A stretch of DNA of 64,000 bases from Bog-756 sp963734435 (GCA_963734435.1 CAVTHA010000013.1:62001-126000); one strand, 5' to 3'. Positions 27,543 through 36,770 are shown, numbered from the stretch's first letter. Numbers and translations: made by a program. The notes: generated by a model from the letters alone, not told the origin.

Positions 27543-27893
27543 GGCGTTACCTCCGTTCTGACCAGACCAAGGGCACCATCAACGGCGTCACGCGTTGCCT
27601 GCCATTCGCCGACACCGGCCTCCAGCACCCGCTCGCCCTCGGGCGAGAGGCTGTAGTACTTCCGGGGCGGGCCTCCGTTGCTCGTTGCCCGATGGGTCTC
27701 GACCAGGCCATCGCGCTCCAGGCGACCCAGGAGGGGATAGATCGAGCCCTGCCCCGACAATGGAGAGGCCACGCGCCCGGAGCCGTTTGGTCATCTCGTA
27801 GCCGTAGGCCGGCCCTTCCCCCATCACCGCCAGCAGGCAGAGGTCGAGGACGCCCCGGAGCAGCTGACTCCGCCGCCCTTCCGGATTTGCCAT
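27539..27893 (-). CDS. PadR-family regulator, one frameshift
   Basis: About 117 residues: a winged-helix repressor. N-terminal part RRSQLLRGVLDLCLLAVMGEGPAYGYEMTKRL, then after one extra base near 27765 the wing and C-terminal part GSIYPLLGRLERDGLVETHR and GPPRKYYSLSPEGERVLEAG. It is divergent from an ABC transporter gene and cotranscribed with the HAAS-like gene, so it probably controls both. Start ATG at 27893. Confidence 0.85.
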
Positions 27894-28004
27894 GCACCAC
27901 AAGCTACCGTTTGCTATCTTGCTGTGCAAGTCACAGGTCGCCGGCCCGAGTCCGGCGTGATCGACTCTCCCGGAATGCTGGGAAGAGGGAGGAACATCCA
28001 GCGT

Positions 28005-30143
28005 ATGAGCACAATTACCCTGCCCGCCACCTCGACTGCGGAGTCCGACGAGGGCCACTGGGCCGTCGAGACTCACGGGCTGACCAAGCGCTTCGGCAAC
28101 AACGTCGCCGTGGACGGCGTAGAGCTCCTCGTCCCCCGCGGATGCGCCTTCGGCTACCTGGGCCCCAACGGCGCGGGCAAGACCACGCTCATCCGGGTGC
28201 TGCTCGGGCTGACCCACGCCGACGCCGGCACGATGTCGCTACTCGGCCATCCGGTCCCCCGACACCGCGACAAGGCTCTGGCCGGGGTCGGGGCCATCGT
28301 CGATGAGCCCCGCTTCCACGGGCACCTGACCGGACGCCAGAACCTGCGCATCCTGGCTGCCGCCCGCGAGCCGGCGGCGCGCCACCGCATCGGACCGGCC
28401 CTCGAGCGCGTCGGTATCTGGCATCGCGCCGACGACAAGGTGTCGAAGTACTCCATGGGGATGCGCCAACGCCTGGGCGTGGCGGCCTGCCTGATCGGGA
28501 ACCCCCAACTGCTCATCCTGGACGAGCCGATGAACGGGCTCGACCCGGCCGGCATGCGCGAGATGCGCGACATGATCCTGTCCCTCGTCGCCGAGGGCCG
28601 CACCGTGGTTCTGTCCTCGCATCTGCTCGACGAGGTCGAGAGGACCTGTGACGCCGTGGCTATCGTCGACCGTGGAAAGGTCATCCGGCAGGGGCCGATC
28701 TCGGAGCTGCTGGGCGATTCCGCGTTCGAGCTGCAGGTCGACTGTTCCCCACCCGACCGGGCCGGCGGCCTCCTGGCCGGCACGAAATGGGGGACCAACG
28801 TCCTCGTCAGCCCGGACGGCCTACGTCTCAGCTTGGCCGCAGGCACCAATCGGGAGATCGTGGCCGAGGTCAACCGGCTCCTGGTCGAGGGGGGCGTATC
28901 CGTCTACCGCCTCCAGGAGATCCACGCCTCGCTCGAGTCCTGGTTCCTCGATGTGACGACCCGTTTGGGGGCACCCGCAATGACATCCACCGTGACCGAC
29001 AGCCCGGCGCCCCACCCCGTTCCTTCGGCGCCCGACGAGACCGCTCACGACCATCGGGGATCCTGGGTGCCCAACGGTGCCATGATCGCCACTCGGATCA
29101 TGGAGCTCCGGAAACGCCGGGGACTCATGATGGCGTTGATCCTGGTCAACATCGGCATTCCTACGGTGTTCCTCGCCGTGCGGCTCCTGGCCCATGCGTT
29201 GGCGCCGCACTCCTACGGACCGGCCGGTGGTTACGACATCTTCTCCAGCCTGGTCGCCGGGGTGATGTTCATCTTCGGCTTCATCGTGGCCGCCACCCTC
29301 GGCTGCACCGCCGGATCAGTTGACCTCACCGAGGGCATGTTCCGGCACCTGGTGGTGACCGGCCGCTCGCGCCTCGCCCTCTACCTGGCCCGGATCCCGG
29401 CGGGCCTGGCCATCATCGTCCCCTTGGTGGCAGTCGGCTTCACCATCGTGTGCGCCGTGTGCGTGTTCGCCGCCCCGACCCAGCTCGACTACCAGGGGGT
29501 GACCGTGCCGCCCGGGCTCTCGCACTCGGCATTCGAGACCTGGGCCGGCGACCATGCGGACCAGGTGATCTGCAACTTCAACTACGACGGCCCGGTCACC
29601 GCCCGGGTGCCCTGCGGCAACGGACCGGGGGCTGGCGCCATCCAGGTGGGCCCAGGGTCGCCCGCTCCCGGGCCGACGTCACCGGCGACGAACCGGGCCC
29701 AGGCCGTCAAGATCGCCGACCAGAACTATGGGGACTACTCGGGACACTTCCTCTCGCCGTCGATGGCGTTGATGGTGAAGGCGGGGCTATGGATCGAGTT
29801 GTATGCGGCCATTGGGTTCTTGGTCGGGCTGGGTCTGGCGTCCCTCATGGGGCAGCGGACCGTCCCGGTGATCTTGTTGATCGTGCTCGAGATCGTGCTG
29901 ACGCCCATACTCTCGCGGGCCAACGTTCCCCACCTGGTCAACCTGCAACGCGGCCTGGTGGGCTTGGCCGCCACCCATCTCGAACCGGGCGGTCTGCCGT
30001 CGGCCTTCGGCGGAGCGCACAACGGAGGAGTCGGAATGACATTGGTGACCGAGTCCACCACCGTGGCGGTGGGCGTCATCGTCGGCTGGATCGTGGTGTG
30101 GACGATCCTCGGGGCGTGGCGGATGGTCACCCGGGACGCCTGA
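28005..30143 (+). CDS. ABC transporter, ATPase and permease in one frame
   Basis: A 712-residue reading frame. Residues 1-320 are an ATPase: Walker A YLGPNGAGKTTL, signature YSMGMRQRLGVA, Walker B LLILDEPMNGLDP, switch SSHLLDEVE. Residues 326-712 are a permease with about six helices, starting near MTSTVTDSP; the central extracytoplasmic loop (about residues 500-570) is long, and VFAAPTQLDYQG precedes it. Bacitracin/lantibiotic-type exporters normally have two genes. At the junction ATGA (28980-28983) follows a five-G run; with four Gs the ATPase would stop at that TGA and overlap a separate permease start. The fusion may therefore be a sequence error. Start ATG at 28005. Confidence 0.82.
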   Translation: MSTITLPATSTAESDEGHWAVETHGLTKRFGNNVAVDGVELLVPRGCAFGYLGPNGAGKTTLIRVLLGLTHADAGTMSLLGHPVPRHRDKALAGVGAIVDEPRFHGHLTGRQNLRILAAAREPAARHRIGPALERVGIWHRADDKVSKYSMGMRQRLGVAACLIGNPQLLILDEPMNGLDPAGMREMRDMILSLVAEGRTVVLSSHLLDEVERTCDAVAIVDRGKVIRQGPISELLGDSAFELQVDCSPPDRAGGLLAGTKWGTNVLVSPDGLRLSLAAGTNREIVAEVNRLLVEGGVSVYRLQEIHASLESWFLDVTTRLGAPAMTSTVTDSPAPHPVPSAPDETAHDHRGSWVPNGAMIATRIMELRKRRGLMMALILVNIGIPTVFLAVRLLAHALAPHSYGPAGGYDIFSSLVAGVMFIFGFIVAATLGCTAGSVDLTEGMFRHLVVTGRSRLALYLARIPAGLAIIVPLVAVGFTIVCAVCVFAAPTQLDYQGVTVPPGLSHSAFETWAGDHADQVICNFNYDGPVTARVPCGNGPGAGAIQVGPGSPAPGPTSPATNRAQAVKIADQNYGDYSGHFLSPSMALMVKAGLWIELYAAIGFLVGLGLASLMGQRTVPVILLIVLEIVLTPILSRANVPHLVNLQRGLVGLAATHLEPGGLPSAFGGAHNGGVGMTLVTESTTVAVGVIVGWIVVWTILGAWRMVTRDA

Positions 30144-30445
30144 CCCGTCCGGACCACCGATCGACAGTGGCGGGAGCGAACCGGTCGATCCACCACGGTG
30201 AGCCGTCAATCAGCCGCGGGAACGGCGAGAGATCCGAGGTTGGCCGAGTACGACGCCCGTCCCGGGGTGCATGGCGATCGTTCGAGAGCTCGGTTCCGTA
30301 CCGATCGCTAGGTACGACATCGGCCGAGCATGGGCGGCGCACCACACTCGCCCCTGGTCGGCCACGGCCGGACGTTAGGTTCTCGGTGGCGGCCGAGCGG
30401 CCGGCCCGGGCCTCCCGGTCCCGAAGACGAATTGGAGGCGGGCTC
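30144..30445. other. Intergenic, no gene seen
   Basis: About 300 bases between the ABC transporter and the SDR gene. I see no convincing reading frame, RNA or strong hairpin. Its end holds GGAGGCGG, the ribosome-binding site of the SDR gene. Confidence 0.6.
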
Positions 30446-31228
30446 ATGACGGTCACGGTGGTCACCGGGGCGGCGAGCGGGATGGGCCGGCTCTGCGTCG
30501 AGCGCCTGCGAGATTCTGCTGATCGAGTCGTCGCCGTCGACCTGGAGGCGCCACAGATAGAGGGGACGGTCGGGATCGCCTGCGACATCTCCGACCCGGC
30601 GGCGGTGACCGACCTATCAGAGAAGGCGCGGGAGCTCGGCTCGTTCCGTGCGCTCGCCCATGCCGCAGGCGTGTCGCCGTCGATGGCCGATGCGCGGCGC
30701 GTCCTCGAGGTCGACCTCGTGGGCACGGCGCTGCTCCTCGATGCCTTCGAGCCGCTGGTCACGCCCGGTTCGGCCGCCGTGTGCTTCTCCTCCAGCTCGG
30801 CCTACCAGGTGGCCCTCCAAGGCATCGATGCCGGGCTCCAGGCCCTCGTATCGGAGCCGCGGGCGGCGGGCTTCCTCGACCGCGCCGCGGCCCGCTTCGG
30901 CGACAGCGGTATGGCCTACGCGTGGGCCAAACGTGGCGTCATCGCCGTGGCCGCCCGGGCGGCGGTGGACTGGGGCCGACACGGAGGACGGGTCAATTCG
31001 CTGTCACCAGGTCTGATCGACACGCCGATGGGTCGCCAGGAGGCGGAGCAGCAGCCGATCATGAAGATCATGTTGGAGAAGACACCACTCGAGCGCGTGG
31101 GGCGACCCGACGAGGTGGCGGCGATGGTGGCGTTCCTCCTGTCCGACCTGGCTTCCTTCGTCTCCGGCATCGACGTCCTGGTCGACGGAGGGATGCTCCA
31201 GGGCCTGATCGAAGCCTTCTCTCTGTAG
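30446..31228 (+). CDS. Short-chain dehydrogenase (hydroxysteroid dehydrogenase-like)
   Basis: A 260-residue SDR. Cofactor motif TGAASGMG (residues 7-14), CDISDP after strand 3, LAHAAGVS, the active-site serine in CFSSSSAYQ, YAWAKRG as YxxxK, and the C-terminal LSPGLIDTPM and VDGGM. The insertion between the serine and tyrosine regions matches the 3-alpha/20-beta-hydroxysteroid dehydrogenase-like group. ATG at 30446 with a strong GGAGGCGG 5 bases upstream. NAD(P)-dependent alcohol/ketone conversion; substrate unknown. Confidence 0.86.
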   Translation: MTVTVVTGAASGMGRLCVERLRDSADRVVAVDLEAPQIEGTVGIACDISDPAAVTDLSEKARELGSFRALAHAAGVSPSMADARRVLEVDLVGTALLLDAFEPLVTPGSAAVCFSSSSAYQVALQGIDAGLQALVSEPRAAGFLDRAAARFGDSGMAYAWAKRGVIAVAARAAVDWGRHGGRVNSLSPGLIDTPMGRQEAEQQPIMKIMLEKTPLERVGRPDEVAAMVAFLLSDLASFVSGIDVLVDGGMLQGLIEAFSL

Positions 31229-31249
31229 CCGTCCCAAGGCCAGAAGCCA

Positions 31250-31469
31250 ACGAGACCACGATCGTCGCCGGATCGAGCTCGAGGCCACCGAGCGAGCGGG
31301 GCAGGGCCAGGCGAAAGAGCCCGGCGCGCTTCGCCCGATCGGCCAGGTCGTCGGGCATGGTTCGCCGAGCCTCGCCTTCGCCGGCACGCTCGGCCAAGAC
31401 CGGTGCCAGCTCCCGGGCAGCTTGCAGCACGGCATCTCGCTCCGCCGTCGCCGTCAGCTCGTCGGCCAT
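31250..31469 (-). pseudogene. Remnant of acyl-CoA dehydrogenase N-terminus
   Basis: An ATG at 31469 with a strong upstream GGGGAGGAG begins MADELTATAERDAVLQAARE and continues LAPVLAERAGEGEARRTMPD, then LADRAKRAGLFRLALPRSLG and GLELDPATIV. This is the N-terminal helical domain of the acyl-CoA dehydrogenase / HsaA-like flavin oxygenase group. After LDPATIV the homology stops where the SDR gene ends, and roughly 300 residues are missing. Probably a deletion remnant. Confidence 0.7.
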
Positions 31470-31634
31470 GACTCCTCCCCGGCCGGCAGCCAAACGCTGC
31501 CAACGACTCCGACTGTACCGAGCGGACAATCCCTTCGCTTTCTTCGCCGTCGCCGTCGCCGCCGGCCCGGGAGCGGCAGATTCGGTAGCGCGGAGAGCAA
31601 AGCTTTGGCGGTCGGAGAGCGGGACAATGACCGG

Positions 31635-32174
31635 GTGCGCCTGTTCGTAGCCGTCGCCCTGCCTGACGCCGTCGCCGACCTGGTAGCCGCCCTGCCCCGA
31701 CCGGACCGATCCGGCCTCAGGTGGACCTCCCCGGCGCAGTGGCACGTGACCCTGCGCTTCCTGGGCGAAGCACCACCTGGGGAGGTGATCCCAGCCGTGG
31801 AGCAGGCGCTCGAAACGATTGACTCCAGGGAGCCTGCGGTTGCCCAGCTCGGACCGGCGACGGAGTGGTTCCCGGGGCGGCGTGTCCTCCGGGTGCCGGT
31901 GGCCGGACTCGACCGATTGGCCGCCGCCGTCCGTCCGGCCACGCAGCCCTGGGGGCCGGAGAACGAACCACCCTTCGCCGGCCATCTGACCCTGGCCCGG
32001 ACCGCCGGTCGGCGACGGGGACCGCCCGAGCTGGCCGGTGTCCGCCTGTCCGCCGACTTTCCCGTCACCGAGATCGGCGTCTACTCCTCCCGACCCGGTC
32101 GGCCGGGCTCGGTGTACGAGCGGCTGTCAGCCCACCCGTTGGGTCGGCCCGACGCGCCCACCGACTCGCAGTGA
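31635..32174 (+). CDS. thpR: RNA 2',3'-cyclic phosphodiesterase (2'-5' RNA ligase family)
   Basis: A 179-residue protein of the 2H phosphoesterase superfamily. Both catalytic HxT motifs are present: HVTL at His37 and HLTL at His117. It begins RLFVAVALPD, the family signature, and has RFLGEAPP and an acidic/aromatic C-terminal IGVYSSRPG. Opens 2',3'-cyclic phosphates on RNA. GTG start at 31635. Confidence 0.92.
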   Translation: MRLFVAVALPDAVADLVAALPRPDRSGLRWTSPAQWHVTLRFLGEAPPGEVIPAVEQALETIDSREPAVAQLGPATEWFPGRRVLRVPVAGLDRLAAAVRPATQPWGPENEPPFAGHLTLARTAGRRRGPPELAGVRLSADFPVTEIGVYSSRPGRPGSVYERLSAHPLGRPDAPTDSQ

Positions 32175-32348
32175 GTCGTTTTGCCCCCGGTGCCGGCGGC
32201 AAACGCCACCAGGCCATCGAGCTACTCCTCTGGCGCCCGGCCGCAGACTACGAGGCGTAGTGGCGCTCGATCTCATTGGCGTAGCGCCGACCCAGCGAGT
32301 CGCCCTGCTCGGGCCGGCCCCGACTGACCAGGACGGAGGTGCGGCCCC

Positions 32349-32377
32349 TTGACACCGACCGTATCTCGATATATCGT
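32349..32377 (+). promoter_or_regulatory. Promoter with overlapping PadR-like operator
   Basis: A perfect -35 TTGACA (32349-32354) is followed after 17 bases by TATCGT as -10 (32372-32377). The perfect palindrome CGATATATCG (32367-32376) covers the -10 and resembles the ATAT-rich operators of PadR proteins. The PadR gene starts 86 bases downstream, which suggests autorepression. Confidence 0.55.
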
Positions 32378-32463
32378 GATCGTACGAGAGCAGTCGTCAG
32401 CGCTCCCATTACTCGTCGGGCGGGCCGGCCGGACCGACCCAACTCGAAGAAGGAGAAGGACAG

Positions 32464-33150
32464 ATGCACGGACATCACGGACATAGAGCATTCGACGTAT
32501 TCGCCGCCGAGCACGGCTACGGCCCCGAGGCGGAGAGCGACCGGTTCGACCGGTTGGGGGATATCTCCCGAGGGCGCGGCCGGGGACGGGGTCGAGGCCG
32601 GCCCGACCGGCTGGCCCGCCATTTCGGCTTCGGACCGGGCTTCGGAGGTCCCATGTTCGGTCGCGGGCCGAGGGCGGGGCGGGGCGACGTGCGGGCGGCC
32701 ATCCTGGCCCTGCTGGCCGAGGAGCCCATGCACGGCTACCAGATCATCACCGAGCTCACCGAACGCAGCGGCGGCGTCTGGCAGCCGAGCCCCGGTTCGG
32801 TCTACCCGACCCTGCAGGCGCTCGAAGACCAGGGCCTGGTCACCGCGGACAAGTCGGAGGGCCGACGCGTGTTCAGCCTGACCGACGAGGGCCGGGCCGA
32901 AGCCGAGGCGGCCGGGGACGGCCCGCCTCCGTGGGAGGAGGCCGCCCAGAGTGCTGACCGGTCGCTGGTCGACTTGAAGGGCTTGATGAGCGAGACGGCC
33001 GCGGCCATCTGGCAAGTCGCCCGGACGGGCAACGAGGAGCAGATCAAGACGGTCGGGGAGATCCTGGCCGACACCCGCCGCCGCATCTACCTGGTGCTGG
33101 CCGACGGCAGCTCGACCCCGGGACCGGATCAGCCGGGCCAAGCGCGGTGA
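32464..33150 (+). CDS. PadR-family regulator with RG-rich N-terminus
   Basis: A 228-residue regulator. The first 75 residues are His/Gly/Arg-rich (MHGHHGH, an RG repeat, then FGFGPGFGGPMFGRGPRAGRGD). The winged-helix domain follows: DVRAAILALLAEEPMHGYQI, ITELTERSGGVWQPSPGSVY, PTLQALEDQGLVTADKSEGR. The C-terminus is a helical dimerisation region. This subclass is common in actinobacteria. ATG at 32464 with GAAGGAGAAGGA upstream. It overlaps a ferredoxin gene by 4 bases; palindrome at its promoter suggests self-control. Confidence 0.86.
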   Translation: MHGHHGHRAFDVFAAEHGYGPEAESDRFDRLGDISRGRGRGRGRGRPDRLARHFGFGPGFGGPMFGRGPRAGRGDVRAAILALLAEEPMHGYQIITELTERSGGVWQPSPGSVYPTLQALEDQGLVTADKSEGRRVFSLTDEGRAEAEAAGDGPPPWEEAAQSADRSLVDLKGLMSETAAAIWQVARTGNEEQIKTVGEILADTRRRIYLVLADGSSTPGPDQPGQAR

Positions 33151-33491
33151 CCGGCGAACCGGGCCGGCTGGACAAGAAACGGAAGGCCGCCGCCCATCCC
33201 GATCGCCCCGGCGAGCGGTGCTCGGCCCCGACCGGGACCTACCTGCCGGTGATCGACCACGCCCGCGGCGAAGGCCAGCGGGACTGCATCGATGTCTGCC
33301 CGAACGACGTCTTCGAGGTCCGCCGCATCGACGACGCCGACTACCGGTCGCTCGGGCGGCTGGCCCGCCTCAAGGTACGGGCCCACGGGATGCTGTCGGC
33401 CTACACGCCGGGGGCGGACGACTGCCGGGCCTGCGGGCTGTGCGTGGTCGCCTGCCCCGAGCAGGCCATCGTGTTGACCCGGCTGGGCTGA
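33147..33491 (+). CDS. 4Fe-4S dicluster-type ferredoxin
   Basis: A 114-residue cytoplasmic iron-sulfur protein. One cluster motif is DCIDVCPNDVFEV, the other CRACGLCVVACPEQAI; a linker of about 45 residues separates them. The GTG at 33147 overlaps the PadR gene, so the two are cotranscribed. Likely an electron carrier; its partner, possibly a redox enzyme elsewhere, is not seen here. Confidence 0.82.
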   Translation: MTGEPGRLDKKRKAAAHPDRPGERCSAPTGTYLPVIDHARGEGQRDCIDVCPNDVFEVRRIDDADYRSLGRLARLKVRAHGMLSAYTPGADDCRACGLCVVACPEQAIVLTRLG

Positions 33492-33568
33492 CGATCGGTT
33501 CTGCGTCGCTCCGGGGTCGCGGCTCGACAACCGCTCGCCCGCCGGCCGCGGCCAGTCACGCCGAGGGC

Positions 33569-34138
33569 TCAGCCGCCCTCGTACCCGAAGCCCAGATCGG
33601 GAGCGGTGAGCAACGCCCGGAACGGCAGTCCCTCGGACGCCGCCATGGCCTCGACGGTGCCGCCCCGGTCGACCACCGCCACCAGCAGCACCGGCACCGC
33701 CCCGGCCTCCCGCACGGCGTGGGCCGCCTCGAGCAGCGAAGTGCCGCGGGTCACCGTGTCCTCGGTGATGACCGCCCGGTCCCCGGGATCGAGCGCACCG
33801 GCGATCCGCCCCCCGCCCCCGTGGTCCTTGGCCTCCTTGCGCACGCTGAAGGCGTTGAGCAACCGACCCCGGGAGGCGGCCACGCCGGCGGTGACGAAGG
33901 CGACCGGGTCGGCGCCCATGGTGAGCCCCCCGATGGCGGTGGCGTCATCGGGGAGGACGGAGATGACCGCGTCGGCCACCAGCAGCATGGCCTCGGGCCG
34001 GCACACGGTCTGCTTCGAATCGATGAACCAGTGGCTGCGGCGTCCGGACTTCAGCACGAAGTCGCCGCGCTGGACCGAGTGTCGCAACAGGTGCTGGCGG
34101 AGCTCCTCGAACTCGGTGGTCGGGAGGGACGTGGTCAC
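33569..34138 (-). CDS. pyrE: Orotate phosphoribosyltransferase
   Basis: A 189-residue type I phosphoribosyltransferase making OMP from orotate and PRPP. GDFVLKSGRRSHWFIDSKQT at the N-terminus, GGLTMGADPVA, FSVRKEAKDHG and the PRPP motif VITEDTVTRGTS are present. The GTG at 34138 overlaps purM (GTGA). A pyrimidine gene closing the purine operon links both pathways through their shared PRPP substrate. Confidence 0.93.
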   Translation of the reverse strand: MTTSLPTTEFEELRQHLLRHSVQRGDFVLKSGRRSHWFIDSKQTVCRPEAMLLVADAVISVLPDDATAIGGLTMGADPVAFVTAGVAASRGRLLNAFSVRKEAKDHGGGGRIAGALDPGDRAVITEDTVTRGTSLLEAAHAVREAGAVPVLLVAVVDRGGTVEAMAASEGLPFRALLTAPDLGFGYEGG

Positions 34139-35307
34139 GCCGAACGGGCCTCTCCGGTCCCGACCGGGGGCCATCGGGTCGCTCCGGCCAGCTCCACCCC
34201 GCGGTCCCCCCGCTCCACCCGGCCGATCGGCACCCCGTCGACCCCGGCTGCCCCGAGCGCGGCCAGAGCGGCATCGACATCGGGTTCGGGCACCACCACC
34301 ACCATGCCCACGCCGAGGTTGAACACGCCGGCCATCTCCTCGTCCGACACCGGCCCGAGGCGGCGGATCTCCTCGAAGATGCGCGGCACCGCCCAGCGGC
34401 TGCGGTCGACCACCGCCCGAGCTCCGTCGGGCAGCACCCTGACCAGGTTTCCCTCCAGCCCACCGCCGGTGACGTGGGCGGCGGCATGGACGTCGGCGAC
34501 GGCCATCGCCGCCCGCACCGCCGGGGTGTAGATCACCGAGGGCCGGAGCAGCTCGTCGGCCAGCGACTCGGGCGCACCGGGCCAGGCCGGGCCTTCGAGC
34601 GGGAGGCCGGCCCGCTCGAGCAGGACGTGACGGGCCAGCGTGTACCCGTTGCAACGGAGACCCGGTGAGCGCAGGCCGACAAGCGTGTCGCCCACCTCGA
34701 CCCGGTGCGGTCCGAGGAGGTCGTCCCGCTCGACCACGCCGACGGCGAAACCGACCGGATCGAAGGAACCGGGACCCATGACGCCGGCGTGCTCGGCCAT
34801 CTCCCCGCCGAGCAAGGTGGCGCCCACCTGGCGGCATCCCTCGGCCACCCCACCCACCAGCTCGGCCATCCGGTCCGGGTCCACGGCGCCGACGGCCAGG
34901 TAGTCGAGGAAGAAGAGGGGCTCGGCCCCCTGGCACACCAGATCGTCGACGCACATGGCCACCAGGTCGATGCCGATGGTGTCGAGCCGACCGGCCGCCT
35001 CGGCCACCACGGACTTGGTGCCCACGCCGTCGGTGCTCGCCACCAGCACCGGCCGGCGGTAGTGGCCGGTGGCCAGCTCGAACAAGCCGCCGAACCCGCC
35101 GAGGTCACCCACCACCTCGGGGCGCGCCGTGGAGGCGACCAGTGGGCGGATGCGGTCGACCGCCTGCTCGCCGGCACCGATGTCGACCCCGGCCCGGGCG
35201 TAGGTGGCTGGGTCGCTCGGGGAGGAGCGGGCCGTCGACCCGGGGGGATCGGTCGGGCCGGGGAGTACGGGTTGGTCGGGGTTGGGATCGGGGGCGGCCC
35301 CGGTCAC
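34135..35307 (-). CDS. purM: Phosphoribosylformylglycinamidine cyclo-ligase
   Basis: A 390-residue AIR synthetase that closes the imidazole ring of FGAM with ATP. After a low-complexity N-terminal 30 residues come YARAGVDIGAGEQAVDRI, STDGVGTKSVVA, MCVDDLVCQGAEPLFFLDYL, GGEMAEHAGVM and HVTGGGLEGNLVRVLP. The start GTG overlaps the purF stop. The N-terminal extension is longer than the roughly 350-residue norm. Confidence 0.95.
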   Translation of the reverse strand: MTGAAPDPNPDQPVLPGPTDPPGSTARSSPSDPATYARAGVDIGAGEQAVDRIRPLVASTARPEVVGDLGGFGGLFELATGHYRRPVLVASTDGVGTKSVVAEAAGRLDTIGIDLVAMCVDDLVCQGAEPLFFLDYLAVGAVDPDRMAELVGGVAEGCRQVGATLLGGEMAEHAGVMGPGSFDPVGFAVGVVERDDLLGPHRVEVGDTLVGLRSPGLRCNGYTLARHVLLERAGLPLEGPAWPGAPESLADELLRPSVIYTPAVRAAMAVADVHAAAHVTGGGLEGNLVRVLPDGARAVVDRSRWAVPRIFEEIRRLGPVSDEEMAGVFNLGVGMVVVVPEPDVDAALAALGAAGVDGVPIGRVERGDRGVELAGATRWPPVGTGEARSA

Positions 35308-36770
35308 GCCCGACCGCCGACCGCCCCGCTCAGCGCGGCGGGCTCACCGATCTGCACCGGCACCGGCACCGGGTACCGACCGGTGAGGCAGGCGTTGCAG
35401 AAACCGGCCCCCGGGGCGTCGATGGCGGTGACCAGGTGCTCGAGGGTCAGGAACTCGAGGGAGTCCACATTGAGGTACGTGGCCATCTCGGCCGGCGACT
35501 TCACCGCGGCCAGCAGCTCGCCCCGGTCGGGGGTGTCGATGCCGTAGAAGCAGGGCCACTTGAACGGGGGGGACGAGATGCGCAGATGCACCTCCCGGGC
35601 CCCGGCCTCGCGGAGCATGGTGACCATGGCCCTGGTGGTGGTGCCCCGCACGATCGAGTCGTCCACCACCACCAGCCGTTTGCCGACGATGTTCTCGCGC
35701 AGCGTATTGAGCTTGCGCCGCACGCCGCTGGTCCGCTCGGCCTGGGTCGGGGCGATGAAGGTCCGGCCGATGTAGCGGTTCTTGACCAGCCCCTGACCGT
35801 AGGGGATGCCCGAGCCGACCGCATACCCTTCCGCCGCCGGCACACCCGAGTCGGGTACGCCCATGACCATGTCGGCCTCCACCGGCCGCTGGGAGGCGAG
35901 CAGCTGGCCCATCCGGCGCCGGGCTCCGTGCACCTCGTTGCCGTAGAGCTTGGTGTCGGGCCGGGCGAAGTAGACGAACTCGAAGATGCACAGCTTGGGG
36001 TCGAGCCGCTCGACGGGGAACGGCCGTTGCGAGCGGACCCCGTCGCCGTCGATCACCACCATCTCCCCGGGCTGGAGCTCCCGGATGAAGGTGGCGCCGA
36101 TCACGTCGAGGGCCGGCGACTCCGAGGCCAGCACCCATCCGGTCCCGAACTCGCTGGTCGCCTCCAGCCGGCCGAGGCAGAGGGGACGGAAGCCGTTCGG
36201 GTCGCGGACGCCGATCAGCCGGTCGGCGTCCAGGAGCACGAGGGAGAAGGCCCCTTCCAGCATCGGGACGACCGAGAGGAGGGCCTGCTCGAGATCGTCA
36301 CCGGACTCCGCCCCGGCCTGGTCGGGCACGTCGGGCGGGAAGGTCCGGCTGAGCAGCTCGGCCACCAGGTCGCTGTCGGAGGACACCAGGCCGGGCAGCA
36401 TGCCGGCCGACTCGCCCAGGGCCACCGTGTTGGTGAGGTTCCCGTTGTGGGCCAACCCGAAGCCGGCCCGCCCCACCCCCCGGTAGGCCGGCTGGGCGTG
36501 CATCCAGTCGCTCGACCCCGCCGTCGAGTAGCGGGTGTGGCCGATGGCCAGATGCCCCCGCAGCCCCCGCAGCTTGCGCTCGTCGAACACCGTGGTCACG
36601 AGGCCCATGTCCTTCATCACGGTGATGACGTCGCCGTCGCTCACCGCCATGCCCGCCGATTCCTGGCCCCGATGCTGCAGGGCGTAGAGGCCGTCGAAGA
36701 CCAGGTGTGCGACGGACCGCCCCGGGGCGTAGACCCCGAAGACGCCGCATGCTTCCTTGGCCTCCATCAT
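35304..36770 (-). CDS. purF: Amidophosphoribosyltransferase
   Basis: A 488-residue enzyme catalysing the first committed purine step. A short propeptide (MMEAKEA) precedes the N-terminal nucleophile Cys in CGVFGVYA. The glutaminase domain has RGQESAGMA, HTRYSTAG and HNGNLTN; the PRPP domain has LVVVDDSIVRGTTTRAMV. The cysteines in CIFEFVYF and FCNACLTGRYP match the Fe-S-containing Bacillus-type PurF. Start: ATG at 36770 so that the Cys is residue 8; an in-frame ATG at 36788 is possible. Confidence 0.94.
   Translation of the reverse strand: MMEAKEACGVFGVYAPGRSVAHLVFDGLYALQHRGQESAGMAVSDGDVITVMKDMGLVTTVFDERKLRGLRGHLAIGHTRYSTAGSSDWMHAQPAYRGVGRAGFGLAHNGNLTNTVALGESAGMLPGLVSSDSDLVAELLSRTFPPDVPDQAGAESGDDLEQALLSVVPMLEGAFSLVLLDADRLIGVRDPNGFRPLCLGRLEATSEFGTGWVLASESPALDVIGATFIRELQPGEMVVIDGDGVRSQRPFPVERLDPKLCIFEFVYFARPDTKLYGNEVHGARRRMGQLLASQRPVEADMVMGVPDSGVPAAEGYAVGSGIPYGQGLVKNRYIGRTFIAPTQAERTSGVRRKLNTLRENIVGKRLVVVDDSIVRGTTTRAMVTMLREAGAREVHLRISSPPFKWPCFYGIDTPDRGELLAAVKSPAEMATYLNVDSLEFLTLEHLVTAIDAPGAGFCNACLTGRYPVPVPVQIGEPAALSGAVGGRA

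Noticed and set aside
27894..28004. PadR operator TTGC-TGT-GCAA upstream of the ABC gene
   Set aside because: Arms of only four bases are too short to support a site on their own.
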